A DNA stretch of 29,118 bases. Origin: Anaerolineaceae bacterium UBA2260 (GTDB taxonomy: Bacteria > Chloroflexota > Anaerolineae > Anaerolineales > Anaerolineaceae). The notes beneath the pieces were generated by a model. The model did no database searches. It was not told where the DNA came from and was given only the letters and a program-made list of their open reading frames with translations. Positions 16,758-24,125 of this stretch are shown piece after piece; the first letter of the stretch is position 1; every line of letters begins with the position of its first letter. A program made the position numbers and the translations under genes. The DNA lies in the NCBI GenBank assembly GCA_002347485.1, contig DDXM01000028.1, positions 1 to 29,118 on the forward strand. Reading direction: 5' to 3'.

Positions 16758-17222
16758 TTAATGAGCCGCCGATTCTTTTACAGCTTCAACGATACGATAG
16801 TAACCCGTGCAACGGCACAGGTTGCCTACCAGAGCTTCTCTAATCTCGGTCTCAGTGGGATTGGCGTTGCGCTTTAGCAAGGCGGTGGCGGAAATCAACA
16901 TGCCTGGAGTGCAGAAACCACACTGCACACCGCCGGTCTTGATGATGGTTTCCTGCAACTTGCTGAGTTTACCCAGCTTGGCTAGCCCTTCCACGGTGAC
17001 AATGGTAGCGCCATCACATTCAGCGGCGAGTACCATGCAACTATTGACGGGTTCATCATTCATCAGGACTGTGCAAGCGCCGCATTCTCCGGCCGAGCAA
17101 CCGTTCTTTGTGCCGGTGAGAGAAAGTTTTTCGCGCAGCATTTGGAGCAGGGTCATGTGTTGGGGAACGTCCACTGTTTCTACAAGGTCATTCACGGTAA
17201 GCGTGATTCTCGAATAAGTCAT
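16758..17222 (-). CDS. Xanthine-dehydrogenase-type 2Fe-2S subunit
   Basis: The product is 154 residues from the ATG at 17222, five bases after AGGAGG; an upstream in-frame start at 17276 would overlap the preceding gene and lacks such a site. The N-terminal plant-ferredoxin-like domain has Cys42, Cys47, Cys50 and Cys62 (GCSAGECGAC and then Cys). The C-terminal helical domain has Cys101, Cys104, Cys136 and Cys138 (CGFC and CRC). Both clusters are complete, so electrons can pass from the molybdenum centre to FAD. It lies 32 bp after the FAD subunit and 55 bp before the molybdenum subunit. Confidence 0.94.
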   Translation of the reverse strand: MTYSRITLTVNDLVETVDVPQHMTLLQMLREKLSLTGTKNGCSAGECGACTVLMNDEPVNSCMVLAAECDGATIVTVEGLAKLGKLSKLQETIIKTGGVQCGFCTPGMLISATALLKRNANPTETEIREALVGNLCRCTGYYRIVEAVKESAAH

Positions 17223-17254
17223 TGAATCCTCCTGTAATATGCAATCAGCCGCGG

Positions 17255-18148
17255 CTAGTTGCTTAATTTCGCCCAAACTTCGGTGAGTGCTTCGCGGGTG
17301 AGGTTGCGTACCATTAACTTGCGATAGCGCGCTGAACCGCGGACGTCGTCGATGGGTGTCACTGCATCCATGGCGGCGACGGCTGCATCAGCGATGGTCT
17401 CGGCCGTGATCTTTTTCTCGGAAAGAATAGCCTCGGCTTTCAACGCTTCCATGGGAACTGGAGCGACTGAAGCCAGGGCGATCCTGAAAGCGTACCCGGA
17501 GGGTGATTTTGCGCTGGGATATCCCAACACCGCGACACCAACGATAGACAGGTCGCTCATTTGGTTGCGTCCAAGTTTCTTGTAAACGCCAACCATGCCA
17601 GCCGGGGGTGGTGGCAGGGTGATGGAAGTGACGACTTCACCAGCTTTGAGTACTGTGCGCCCGGGAGCCAGGAAGAAAGCATTTAAAGGGATAGTCCGTT
17701 CGCCTTCGGTACCTTTTATATTTAAAACCCCATCAAGGATCATGCAGGTACCGATGGTGTCGCCCGCAGGTGAGGCGTTGCAGATGTTACCGATGATGGT
17801 GGCGCGGTTGCGTAATTGGTAGCTGGCGACTGTATTGGCTGCCTGGACGAGGTTGGGATAATGCTGGATGACATCCGGGTGCTTTGCCACCTGGTTCATC
17901 GTCACCGCAGCGCCAATGGTCAAACCCTTTTTGGAATCGAAGGAAAGCTCTTTTGTTCCCTCAAGTCCTTTTATGTCGACGAGATAATCAAGCTTCAACA
18001 CCCCGTCGCGCAGTCTGACGAAACTATCTGTACCGCCTGCGAAGGGCTTGGCTTTCCCGTCATGTTCAGCGAGGAACGCGCAGGCTTCGGACAGACTGGC
18101 GGGTTTTACATACTCTAGCTCTGGTAGTCCTGGATGAGGATTGATCAT
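17255..18148 (-). CDS. Xanthine-dehydrogenase-type FAD subunit
   Basis: This 297-residue FAD_binding_5/CO_deh_flav_C protein is of the usual size for the medium subunit. The FAD pyrophosphate motifs are AGGTD (37-41) and GNICNASPAGD (120-130). It passes electrons from the 2Fe-2S subunit to NAD+ or another acceptor. The ATG at 18148 has only a weak AGGAC upstream. It is the first gene of the minus-strand operon FAD - FeS - Mo and reads away from the divergent phosphonate-type transporter. Confidence 0.93.
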   Translation of the reverse strand: MINPHPGLPELEYVKPASLSEACAFLAEHDGKAKPFAGGTDSFVRLRDGVLKLDYLVDIKGLEGTKELSFDSKKGLTIGAAVTMNQVAKHPDVIQHYPNLVQAANTVASYQLRNRATIIGNICNASPAGDTIGTCMILDGVLNIKGTEGERTIPLNAFFLAPGRTVLKAGEVVTSITLPPPPAGMVGVYKKLGRNQMSDLSIVGVAVLGYPSAKSPSGYAFRIALASVAPVPMEALKAEAILSEKKITAETIADAAVAAMDAVTPIDDVRGSARYRKLMVRNLTREALTEVWAKLSN

Positions 18149-18544
18149 GGTATGTCCTGTCTTTCTTAAATTAGGATTTCGTGCGGATTACTGTTTACAC
18201 TCGTAGCCGGGGTTTCATCGTGGTGAGGTCGAGTGAGAACTTTGAGTTTGATAATTAGGGGAGAAATTTGAATGGTGCTCACCTCGCTTTCTTGAATACA
18301 TATAAATAAAACATCACGTCATGTTGATCTATGGCGGATTAAGTACCAGTGTTTTACATGGAAAAAACGCTAATACGATGATAGCATTAAAAAAATCCAC
18401 TGGCAAGAAAATCATAGCGCTTGTCAGACAAAACAGGATAAATGTAATGTCTGAAACTTTCTCGTAAATTGCACACGAGTTGCAGGTTTATTTCTTTTCT
18501 AATTTGTTGAGGAAAATTTTAAGAAAATTATTGAGCAAATTTTA

Positions 18545-18573
18545 TTGATTATTTGCGGTAATTCAGCTATCAT
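18545..18573 (+). promoter_or_regulatory. Sigma70-like promoter of the phnDCE-type operon
   Basis: TTGATT (18545-18550) and TATCAT (18568-18573) are separated by exactly 17 bp, with an AT-rich tract upstream. The start would be near 18580, about 48 bases before the ATG at 18629. Confidence 0.65.
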
Positions 18574-18580
18574 TTTAATC

Positions 18581-18605
18581 TAGTTCGCCAACAAATTACG
18601 AACTA
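18581..18605 (+). promoter_or_regulatory. Inverted repeat at the transcription start (candidate operator)
   Basis: TAGTTCG (18581-18587) and CGAACTA (18599-18605) form a perfect 7-bp inverted repeat with an 11-base spacer, beginning at the predicted transcription start. It could bind a dimeric repressor or fold as a leader hairpin; it is not followed by a T run, so a terminator is unlikely. Confidence 0.5.
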
Positions 18606-18628
18606 AAAAAACCAAAGGAGGAAGAGAA

Positions 18629-19516
18629 ATGAAAAAGACCTTGTTTGTTGTGCTTTCCTTATTGTTGGTTGCAACTATTGTTTTAACTGGTTGCGCCAAA
18701 GAAGCCAAACTCGGCTCGGAAGAAAATCCCATTAAGTGGGTGTTTGTTCCTTCCGGTGAGATGGAAGACGTCTCTGCGGGTGCGGATGCTGTAGCCGACC
18801 TACTGTTCAAGGAAACTGGTCTGGTCGTTGAAACGTTCGTGGCTACTGACTACACCGCCGCTATTGAAGCTCTGTGCTCCGGTCAAGCCCAGATGGGTTC
18901 ACTGGCTACCTTCGCCGCTATCACCGCCGCTGACCGCGGTTGCGCCTTCCCTGAGTTGGTTGCCACCCGCTATGGCAGCCCGACCTACACCGGTCAGATC
19001 GTCGCCGGCGTGGATTCCGGTATCACTTCAGTTGCAGACCTGGCGGGAACCACCTTCTGCGCGACTGATGAGACCAGCACCAGTGGTTGGATCATCCCCA
19101 GCATTATGATGAGAGCCGCTGGCATCAACCCGGACACTGACCTGGATGTGATCTTCGCTGGCAGCCACGACGCTGCTGTTGTGGGCGTTTATAGTGGTGA
19201 CTGCGATGCTGGCGCCAGCTATGTCGATGCCCGCGCTGGTGTGGAGGATGAATATCCTGATATTATGGACAAAGTCATCCAGGTCGAGATCTCAATGGAA
19301 ATCCCCAATGATGGCGTTCAGTTTATTAAGGACTTCCCCGCAGAGGAAAAGCAGGCTATCATCGATGCACTATTAGCCATCATGGAGACTGAGGAAGGGC
19401 AAGCTGCCATGGATGCCGCTTATGAATGGGATGGTCTCGAAGTTCGTGACAATTCCTTCTATGATGCTTTCCGCCAACTGCTCGATGCTGCCGGGGTTAC
19501 AGCAGAAGATCTGTAA
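18629..19516 (+). CDS. phnD: PhnD-family substrate-binding lipoprotein
   Basis: This 295-residue protein has a lipoprotein signal (MKK, hydrophobic core, lipobox LTGC with Cys22). The PhnD-like fold used for phosphonates, phosphite or related oxyanions follows. Ligand-site features are the STSG motif at 150-153, His180 in GSHDAAVVGV and Asp200 in the SYVDA segment. These match the anion-binding Ser-Thr and His of characterised PhnD and PtxB proteins. The ATG at 18629 has AAAGGAGG at ideal spacing. It is first in a D-C-E operon. No C-P lyase or phosphite dehydrogenase gene is in the window, so the true ligand is open. Confidence 0.88.
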   Translation: MKKTLFVVLSLLLVATIVLTGCAKEAKLGSEENPIKWVFVPSGEMEDVSAGADAVADLLFKETGLVVETFVATDYTAAIEALCSGQAQMGSLATFAAITAADRGCAFPELVATRYGSPTYTGQIVAGVDSGITSVADLAGTTFCATDETSTSGWIIPSIMMRAAGINPDTDLDVIFAGSHDAAVVGVYSGDCDAGASYVDARAGVEDEYPDIMDKVIQVEISMEIPNDGVQFIKDFPAEEKQAIIDALLAIMETEEGQAAMDAAYEWDGLEVRDNSFYDAFRQLLDAAGVTAEDL

Positions 19517-19549
19517 ACAAATCGCGTTAAATAGCAACTAACCCGTCTG

Positions 19550-19574
19550 GACGGGGGGCTTTATGTCCCCCGTC
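19550..19574 (+). other. GC-rich hairpin between phnD- and phnC-type genes
   Basis: GACGGGGG (19550-19557) pairs with CCCCCGTC (19567-19574) across a 9-base loop. Only TT follows, so it is not a classic terminator. It is more likely a 3'-end stabiliser or pause favouring the binding-protein message, as in the BMP operon of this window. Confidence 0.6.
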
Positions 19575-19594
19575 TTGACCATTGGAGTAAATCT

Positions 19595-20398
19595 ATGCTC
19601 GAAATTCGCCACTTGACGAAAATCTATGATGATGGGACCGTCGCGCTGCGCGATGTTAGTTTTAGTGTTCCGGATGGTGAGTTCCTGGTTGTGATCGGAT
19701 TGAGCGGGTCTGGGAAATCCACACTATTACGCTGTATCAATCGTCTCATCGATCCAACTGAGGGAGAGATTCTTTGGGATGGAGAAGATCTTGCTAAGCT
19801 GAAAGGGGATGACCTTCGCAAAGTCCGGCGGCACATTGGCATGATTTTCCAACAATTCAATTTAGTAAAGCGTTCATCCGTTCTAACCAACGTGATGGCG
19901 GGTAGGCTTGGTTACACCTCTACATGGCGCAGTATATCGGGTCAGTTTTCACAAAAAGATCAACAAATGGCGAGGGACGCGCTTGAGCGATTAGGTCTCA
20001 CTGACCAGACGGACAAACGCGCAGATGAATTGAGCGGTGGTCAACAGCAACGCGTTGGGATCGCCAGGGCTTTGATGCAGGAACCAAAAATGATCCTTGC
20101 GGATGAACCGGTCGCGAGTTTGGACCCGGTACTGGCGCATTCAATCCTCCAGCATTTGGAGCGTTTGAATAAGGAAGACAAAATGACGATCATCTGCAGC
20201 CTGCATTATCTTGACCTGGTGCAACGCTACAGCACTAGCGTCATCGGATTAAAGGATGGCAGGGTAGTCTATCAGGGTTCCAGTGCAGATGTTCGCAATA
20301 TTACAGACGCTCAATTTAAATCCATTTATGGTGAAGAAGCGGAGCGTATGGGTGGCATCGTTGGTGAATTGACTACTGAGGAAAAAGGTGCGGCATGA
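19595..20398 (+). CDS. phnC: Phosphonate-type ABC transporter ATP-binding protein
   Basis: This 267-residue single ABC domain has Walker A GLSGSGKST (35-43), a Q-loop in MIFQQFNLVKR, signature ELSGGQQQR, Walker B ILADEPVASLDP and the switch His in CSLHYLD. The FQQFNLV and SLHYLDL text is typical of PhnC. The ATG at 19595 has TGGAG seven bases upstream. The last codons overlap the permease start (ATGA), indicating coupled translation. Confidence 0.93.
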   Translation: MLEIRHLTKIYDDGTVALRDVSFSVPDGEFLVVIGLSGSGKSTLLRCINRLIDPTEGEILWDGEDLAKLKGDDLRKVRRHIGMIFQQFNLVKRSSVLTNVMAGRLGYTSTWRSISGQFSQKDQQMARDALERLGLTDQTDKRADELSGGQQQRVGIARALMQEPKMILADEPVASLDPVLAHSILQHLERLNKEDKMTIICSLHYLDLVQRYSTSVIGLKDGRVVYQGSSADVRNITDAQFKSIYGEEAERMGGIVGELTTEEKGAA

Positions 20399-21906
20399 GA
20401 ACTCGAAAATTTGAAAGCGAAACAAAACCGAGTCTGGTACCGCCAATTGTGGCAGGTTTGGTTTCTCTGGTGTTGCCGGGTTTTGGTCATATGCTGGCGC
20501 GCGCCTTTGGAAAAGGACTGACTTTATTCCTCAGCATTGTGGCGATGACTGGGCTATGGATCTGGCGTGTGAGGCTGGAAGCACGCCGGGAAGTAGATTT
20601 CCTGGCCATGTTCCAAAAATCCATCCAGCTTCGCCCAATTCTTTTAATCATCTTGATTCTAATAGTTCTCATCTATCTTTGGATCGCGTACGATGCGTAC
20701 AAGACCGCTGATAAGCGGAAGAAACCAAAATCTGGATTCCTCTGGCTGCTCGTGTTCATCTCATTTTTCCTTCTTGGGTGGCAAATTGGTGAGATACAAC
20801 CCGCTACTCTTATTACTGAGGGTAAAAATTCCTTTCCGCTTTTGAGCCGGGTGCTATGGCCGTGGGAAAAAGCTATCTACCGGCCTGAAGAATATCTAAC
20901 AGGCTACGCCGAGGTTGTGATCCCGTGTACGGAAGGTGTTGAACTTGAACCGGTGGTGGTCGAAGAAGGGGATCCGGTTGTAACTATTACCCCGACTTGC
21001 GGCAATCTTTCAGAGATCGACGGCGATCCGGGTACTACGTTGACCATGACAGGCAGTGGTTTCCTTCCTAATACTGAAACCGAGATCTGGTGGATCGATC
21101 AGGTACAAAATAAATTTCGGCACCGGGCAGCTGGTGATTATGTAAAGGTCACAACGGATGAGAATGGGTCATTCTCGCTTGATGTGGTCATCCCTTATCG
21201 CGTGATACCCGCCACAAACGAGGAGGGTTACGTCGTTTGGAGGCTCCAGGGCAGTCAGCTCGCTTCTGTTGGCGAGCCCGTCCCCAGCGAAGAACTTCTG
21301 TTGGCGATCGAAAAAATGATTGAGACGATCTTCCTGGGCATGATGTCGACAATTTTTGGCATCATCCTATCTGTGCCAATCAGTTTCCTGGCTGCGCGCA
21401 ACCTGATGTCCGCCAATAAGATCACCTTGGCGATCTACTTCGTTGTGCGTTTTGTCTTGAATATTATCCGCTCGATCGAGCCGTTGGTGTGGGCAGTCAT
21501 CGCCATCATAGCAGTGGGTCTAGGTCCATTTGCCGGGATCATCGCGCTCACCATACACGGCATTGCCGCCCTGGGTAAACTGTATTCAGAGGCGATCGAA
21601 TCGATTGATTCGGGTCCGCTGGAAGCCATTAATGCGACCGGGGCTAACTGGCTGCAATTGGTCTGGTATGGCGTGATTCCGCAGATTATCCCGCCTTTTG
21701 TTTCATTTACGATCTATCGCTGGGATATCAACGTGCGCATGTCCACCGTCATCGGTATGGTCGGTGGCGGCGGTATCGGTTACCTGCTGGTGCAATGGAT
21801 CCGATTGCTGGATTACCGTTCAGCGGGTATCGCGATTTGGTTCATCGCGATTACAGTAGCGATCCTCGATTACGTGAGCGCGGAAATACGTGCCCGGTTT
21901 GTTTAG
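20395..21906 (+). CDS. phnE: PhnE-type permease with an N-terminal membrane extension and an Ig-like extracytoplasmic domain
   Basis: The product is 503 residues, against about 260-290 for ordinary PhnE. The C-terminal 200 residues (about 305-503) are a normal BPD_transp_1 permease with the EAA-like coupling loop KLYSEAIESIDSGPLEAINATG. The N-terminal part has two or three helices (about 14-58 and 81-100) and a Lys-rich cytoplasmic linker (103-113). The usual first PhnE helix (114-134) follows. Between that helix and the core, residues about 195-285 form a beta-rich segment beginning VVTITPTCG with TTLTMTGSGFLPNTE, like an IPT/TIG or similar Ig-type domain that should lie outside the membrane. 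The start overlaps the phnC stop. Confidence 0.85.
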   Translation: MRTRKFESETKPSLVPPIVAGLVSLVLPGFGHMLARAFGKGLTLFLSIVAMTGLWIWRVRLEARREVDFLAMFQKSIQLRPILLIILILIVLIYLWIAYDAYKTADKRKKPKSGFLWLLVFISFFLLGWQIGEIQPATLITEGKNSFPLLSRVLWPWEKAIYRPEEYLTGYAEVVIPCTEGVELEPVVVEEGDPVVTITPTCGNLSEIDGDPGTTLTMTGSGFLPNTETEIWWIDQVQNKFRHRAAGDYVKVTTDENGSFSLDVVIPYRVIPATNEEGYVVWRLQGSQLASVGEPVPSEELLLAIEKMIETIFLGMMSTIFGIILSVPISFLAARNLMSANKITLAIYFVVRFVLNIIRSIEPLVWAVIAIIAVGLGPFAGIIALTIHGIAALGKLYSEAIESIDSGPLEAINATGANWLQLVWYGVIPQIIPPFVSFTIYRWDINVRMSTVIGMVGGGGIGYLLVQWIRLLDYRSAGIAIWFIAITVAILDYVSAEIRARFV

Positions 21907-21930
21907 TGCTTAAGGCAAACAGAAATAACG

Positions 21931-21966
21931 AGCTGTCTAAATATTTTCCATTTAGACAGCTTTTTA
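21931..21966 (+). terminator. Terminator of the phnDCE-type operon
   Basis: A perfect 12-bp stem AGCTGTCTAAAT/ATTTAGACAGCT (21931-21942 with 21950-21961) with a 7-base loop is followed by TTTTATTT. It may also act on the convergent lipoprotein gene that ends at 21980, though the T tract on that side is weak. Confidence 0.92.
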
Positions 21967-21979
21967 TTTCATCCAATTT

Positions 21980-22690
21980 TTATTTGATCCCGCATTTATC
22001 CAGCCAGGCCTGCGCTTCAGGCGCAAGGCTTTCAGCCAGGTTCTGAAAAGCATCATCCAATCCCGGGATGTTGAATGGGATGCCTGTGACGCCGTGTAAC
22101 CAATCGTTGAGCTCGTCGGAAAAACCAGTAAGTGGCGAATTATCGGCGATCATCCACGCTGCCAGTTGCAGGCTGACGAGGTCGCGGGTTTCGGTTTCGG
22201 CTGGCAGATCTTTCTGGCACAGGCACTCGGCGAATTCCAATTGCTTGCCCGTGGTAAGCATCTCCACGCTGTAGGTTTTCTCTTCAGTCGGCAACCCTTT
22301 CAGCGCATCTATGCTCAACACAAAGGGCATTACGGTTTTCACTTCATCAACGTCCATGATGATGCTGTGGGATTGCACTGTCACCATCCGGCTGGCGCCA
22401 TCTTGGGTGGGAAGAAACATCACTCCACATGGAATAACCACTTCCAACGAAGACCCCGTGTTATTAAGGAGTTGAAGATCAATGGTGCGGCCGCTCAAAC
22501 TGGTGACCCCCTGATTGCCACGCACGCTGATGATCTGCACGCTGCCGTTCGCGACCAGGTTCATTAAATCTGTAGGTTCCTCAACAGGAGGCTGTGGTTT
22601 TAACTGTTCAAGCAGACCAGCCAGGGAGCCAGGCAATGCGCACGACACCAGCAGGACCAGAGAAAGCAGGGAAAGGGCAGTTCTTTTCAT
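21980..22690 (-). CDS. Hypothetical lipoprotein
   Basis: This 236-residue protein has a lipoprotein signal (MKRT, hydrophobic core, LVSC with Cys17) and a Pro-rich linker (KPQPPVEEP). The next 100 residues (about 45-145) alternate strand-like segments such as VQIISVRGNQGVTSLSGRTIDLQ and resemble an Ig-like beta sandwich. A helical tail follows. Cysteines occur in VIPCG and in ECLCQ, and one near the C-terminus (DKCGIK), so disulfides are possible. I do not recognise a family. It begins 17 bp after the YdcF-type gene and is probably co-transcribed. The ribosome binding site is weak. Confidence 0.65.
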   Translation of the reverse strand: MKRTALSLLSLVLLVSCALPGSLAGLLEQLKPQPPVEEPTDLMNLVANGSVQIISVRGNQGVTSLSGRTIDLQLLNNTGSSLEVVIPCGVMFLPTQDGASRMVTVQSHSIIMDVDEVKTVMPFVLSIDALKGLPTEEKTYSVEMLTTGKQLEFAECLCQKDLPAETETRDLVSLQLAAWMIADNSPLTGFSDELNDWLHGVTGIPFNIPGLDDAFQNLAESLAPEAQAWLDKCGIK

Positions 22691-22706
22691 GGGCTGCTCA
22701 ACCTTT

Positions 22707-23501
22707 TTACCTCAACACTCCGGTGAGGTGGTAAAAGATCATTCCCAGATATTCCTTCATGCTCTTTGTCACCGCCGAAAGATGTGTGTAAGATGGCAAC
22801 AAATCGATAAAAAATTCCTCGGTGCTGGGATGGAAGAGCGCGTTCCAGCTATCTTCTGTGACGCTATAATCAACCGGGGCGGGGATCACCGGGCAGCCCT
22901 GGGCTTCGAAGAGGGCGACCGAGCGCGGCATGTGAAACGCAGAGGTGACCAGGATCACCTTCATATACCCTTTTTCTTTGATAATGGCGCAACTGTATTC
23001 AGCGTCCTGTTGCGTGTTAAGCGAGTCATTTTGAACGAGAATATCGTCGCGTGGGACGCCGAGCATTTCCATCAGGGCGGCCATATCGTCCGCGGGAGTG
23101 GAGGGTGAATCGTATAGAAAATCGATGTCGCCGCCACTCAAGAGCAACACCGGCGCGGCACCCTCATTGTATAGTTTCAACGCGTAAAGCACCCGGTCGC
23201 CGGCGGAATTGACTTCGATCATGCTGCGAGGATCGACATTGGGTTCGGTGCCACCGCCTAATACCACGATCACATCTGCGCTGCTGCCGGCAGGCAGGGG
23301 GGGATGGCGCCATTCGAGGGTGCGCGCCAGGCTGGTGGCTACGTACTTATTCCCCGCAACGAACAGTACGCCAAACGCGAAGATCAGAAGTGTCAGTGAG
23401 AGGCGGCGTTTTTTCCAGAACAAGAGAGCCAAAAGGATCAGTAAAGTGATGAGTCCAGTGGGGTAAATGAAGAGCGGGAGAAATTTTGATAGAAATATCA
23501 T
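22707..23501 (-). CDS. YdcF/ElyC/SanA family membrane protein (DUF218)
   Basis: This 264-residue protein has two membrane helices (about 7-30 and 36-56) followed by a DUF218 domain outside the membrane. The family core is visible as ADVIVVLGGGTEPN, then LLLSGGD, then ILVQNDSLNTQQDAEY and VTSAFHMPRSVALFEAQG. The acidic/Asn and Ser-x-His-x-x-Arg positions are the conserved residues. ElyC and SanA affect peptidoglycan-precursor use and envelope integrity in enterobacteria; the biochemical activity is not established. The ATG at 23501 follows GGTGGA. Confidence 0.88.
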   Translation of the reverse strand: MIFLSKFLPLFIYPTGLITLLILLALLFWKKRRLSLTLLIFAFGVLFVAGNKYVATSLARTLEWRHPPLPAGSSADVIVVLGGGTEPNVDPRSMIEVNSAGDRVLYALKLYNEGAAPVLLLSGGDIDFLYDSPSTPADDMAALMEMLGVPRDDILVQNDSLNTQQDAEYSCAIIKEKGYMKVILVTSAFHMPRSVALFEAQGCPVIPAPVDYSVTEDSWNALFHPSTEEFFIDLLPSYTHLSAVTKSMKEYLGMIFYHLTGVLR

Positions 23502-23539
23502 TCGTATCCACCATAATGAGATATTTTAGGTAAACATTA

Positions 23540-23567
23540 TTGACAAAGAATTATTTCTTGTTACACT
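23540..23567 (+). promoter_or_regulatory. Promoter of the DUF5684 gene
   Basis: A perfect -35 TTGACA (23540-23545) and TACACT (23562-23567) are separated by 16 bp. The predicted start near 23574 leaves a short leader with AAAGGAGAG before the ATG at 23595. Confidence 0.65.
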
Positions 23568-23594
23568 ATACATCATAATAGAAAAGGAGAGTTT

Positions 23595-23996
23595 ATGTAT
23601 TCAAATTATGATGAAGGTCTTGGCGTCGTAGGTGCGTTGTTGTACATCGCAGTCATTGTTTTTTATATATACTGCATGTGGCGAATTTTTGCAAAAGCGG
23701 GCAAACCGGGCTGGGCGTCCATCGTGCCCATCTATAATATCCTGGTTGAACTTGAAATCGTGGGTCGACCATGGTGGTGGTTGTTGTTAATGTTTGTGCC
23801 ATTAGCTAACATCGTGGTATCGGTGATCGTCTTTTTGGATCTGGCAAAAGTTTTCGGCAAGAGTACTGGCTTTGGCATAGGTCTCATCCTGTTGCCGTTC
23901 ATCTTCATCCCGGTTCTGGCGTTCGGAGATGCCAAATATCTGGGTCCAATCGCGGAACGATCCCAGACCACTACCCCCGATTTTCCTGTTAGCTAA
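23595..23996 (+). CDS. DUF5684 family small membrane protein
   Basis: This 133-residue protein has three or four hydrophobic helices. It carries the family's recognisable pattern: a first helix, then AKAGKPGWASIVPIYNILVELEI, then WWWLLLMFVPLANIVVSVIVFLDLAK, FGKSTGFGIGLILLPFIFIPVLAFG and a short polar tail. Related proteins are often fused to signal peptidase S26 or zinc-ribbon segments; nothing like that is present here. Function is unknown. The gene is monocistronic, with its own promoter and terminator. Confidence 0.8.
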   Translation: MYSNYDEGLGVVGALLYIAVIVFYIYCMWRIFAKAGKPGWASIVPIYNILVELEIVGRPWWWLLLMFVPLANIVVSVIVFLDLAKVFGKSTGFGIGLILLPFIFIPVLAFGDAKYLGPIAERSQTTTPDFPVS

Positions 23997-24032
23997 TTCT
24001 CTCTTGTAATTGAAACCAGTACATGAAACCAG

Positions 24033-24060
24033 TAAGAGTCCACGCGGACTCTTATTTTGT
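24033..24060 (+). terminator. Terminator after the DUF5684 gene
   Basis: A 9-bp stem (TAAGAGTCC with GGACTCTTA, loop ACGC; 24033-24041 with 24046-24054) is followed by TTTTGTTT. Confidence 0.88.
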
Positions 24061-24125
24061 TTATAATTGTAATAGACTTTTTTGTTAAGCCCATTCGTGC
24101 TCGGACTGGATTATAGTAGAGAAAT

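Larger units (their letters stand above)
18149..18628. other. Divergent intergenic regulatory region (480 bp)
   Basis: No gene is visible. The right side holds the promoter and inverted repeat of the plus-strand transporter, preceded by an AT-rich tract (about 18509-18545) that could act as an UP element. Two small inverted repeats are present: TCAGAC/GTCTGA (18424-18429 with 18449-18454) and CTCGT/ACGAG (18461-18465 with 18475-18479). The left part must contain the promoter of the molybdenum hydroxylase operon, but no convincing -35/-10 pair was found. The AT content is clearly higher than in the flanking genes. Confidence 0.6.
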
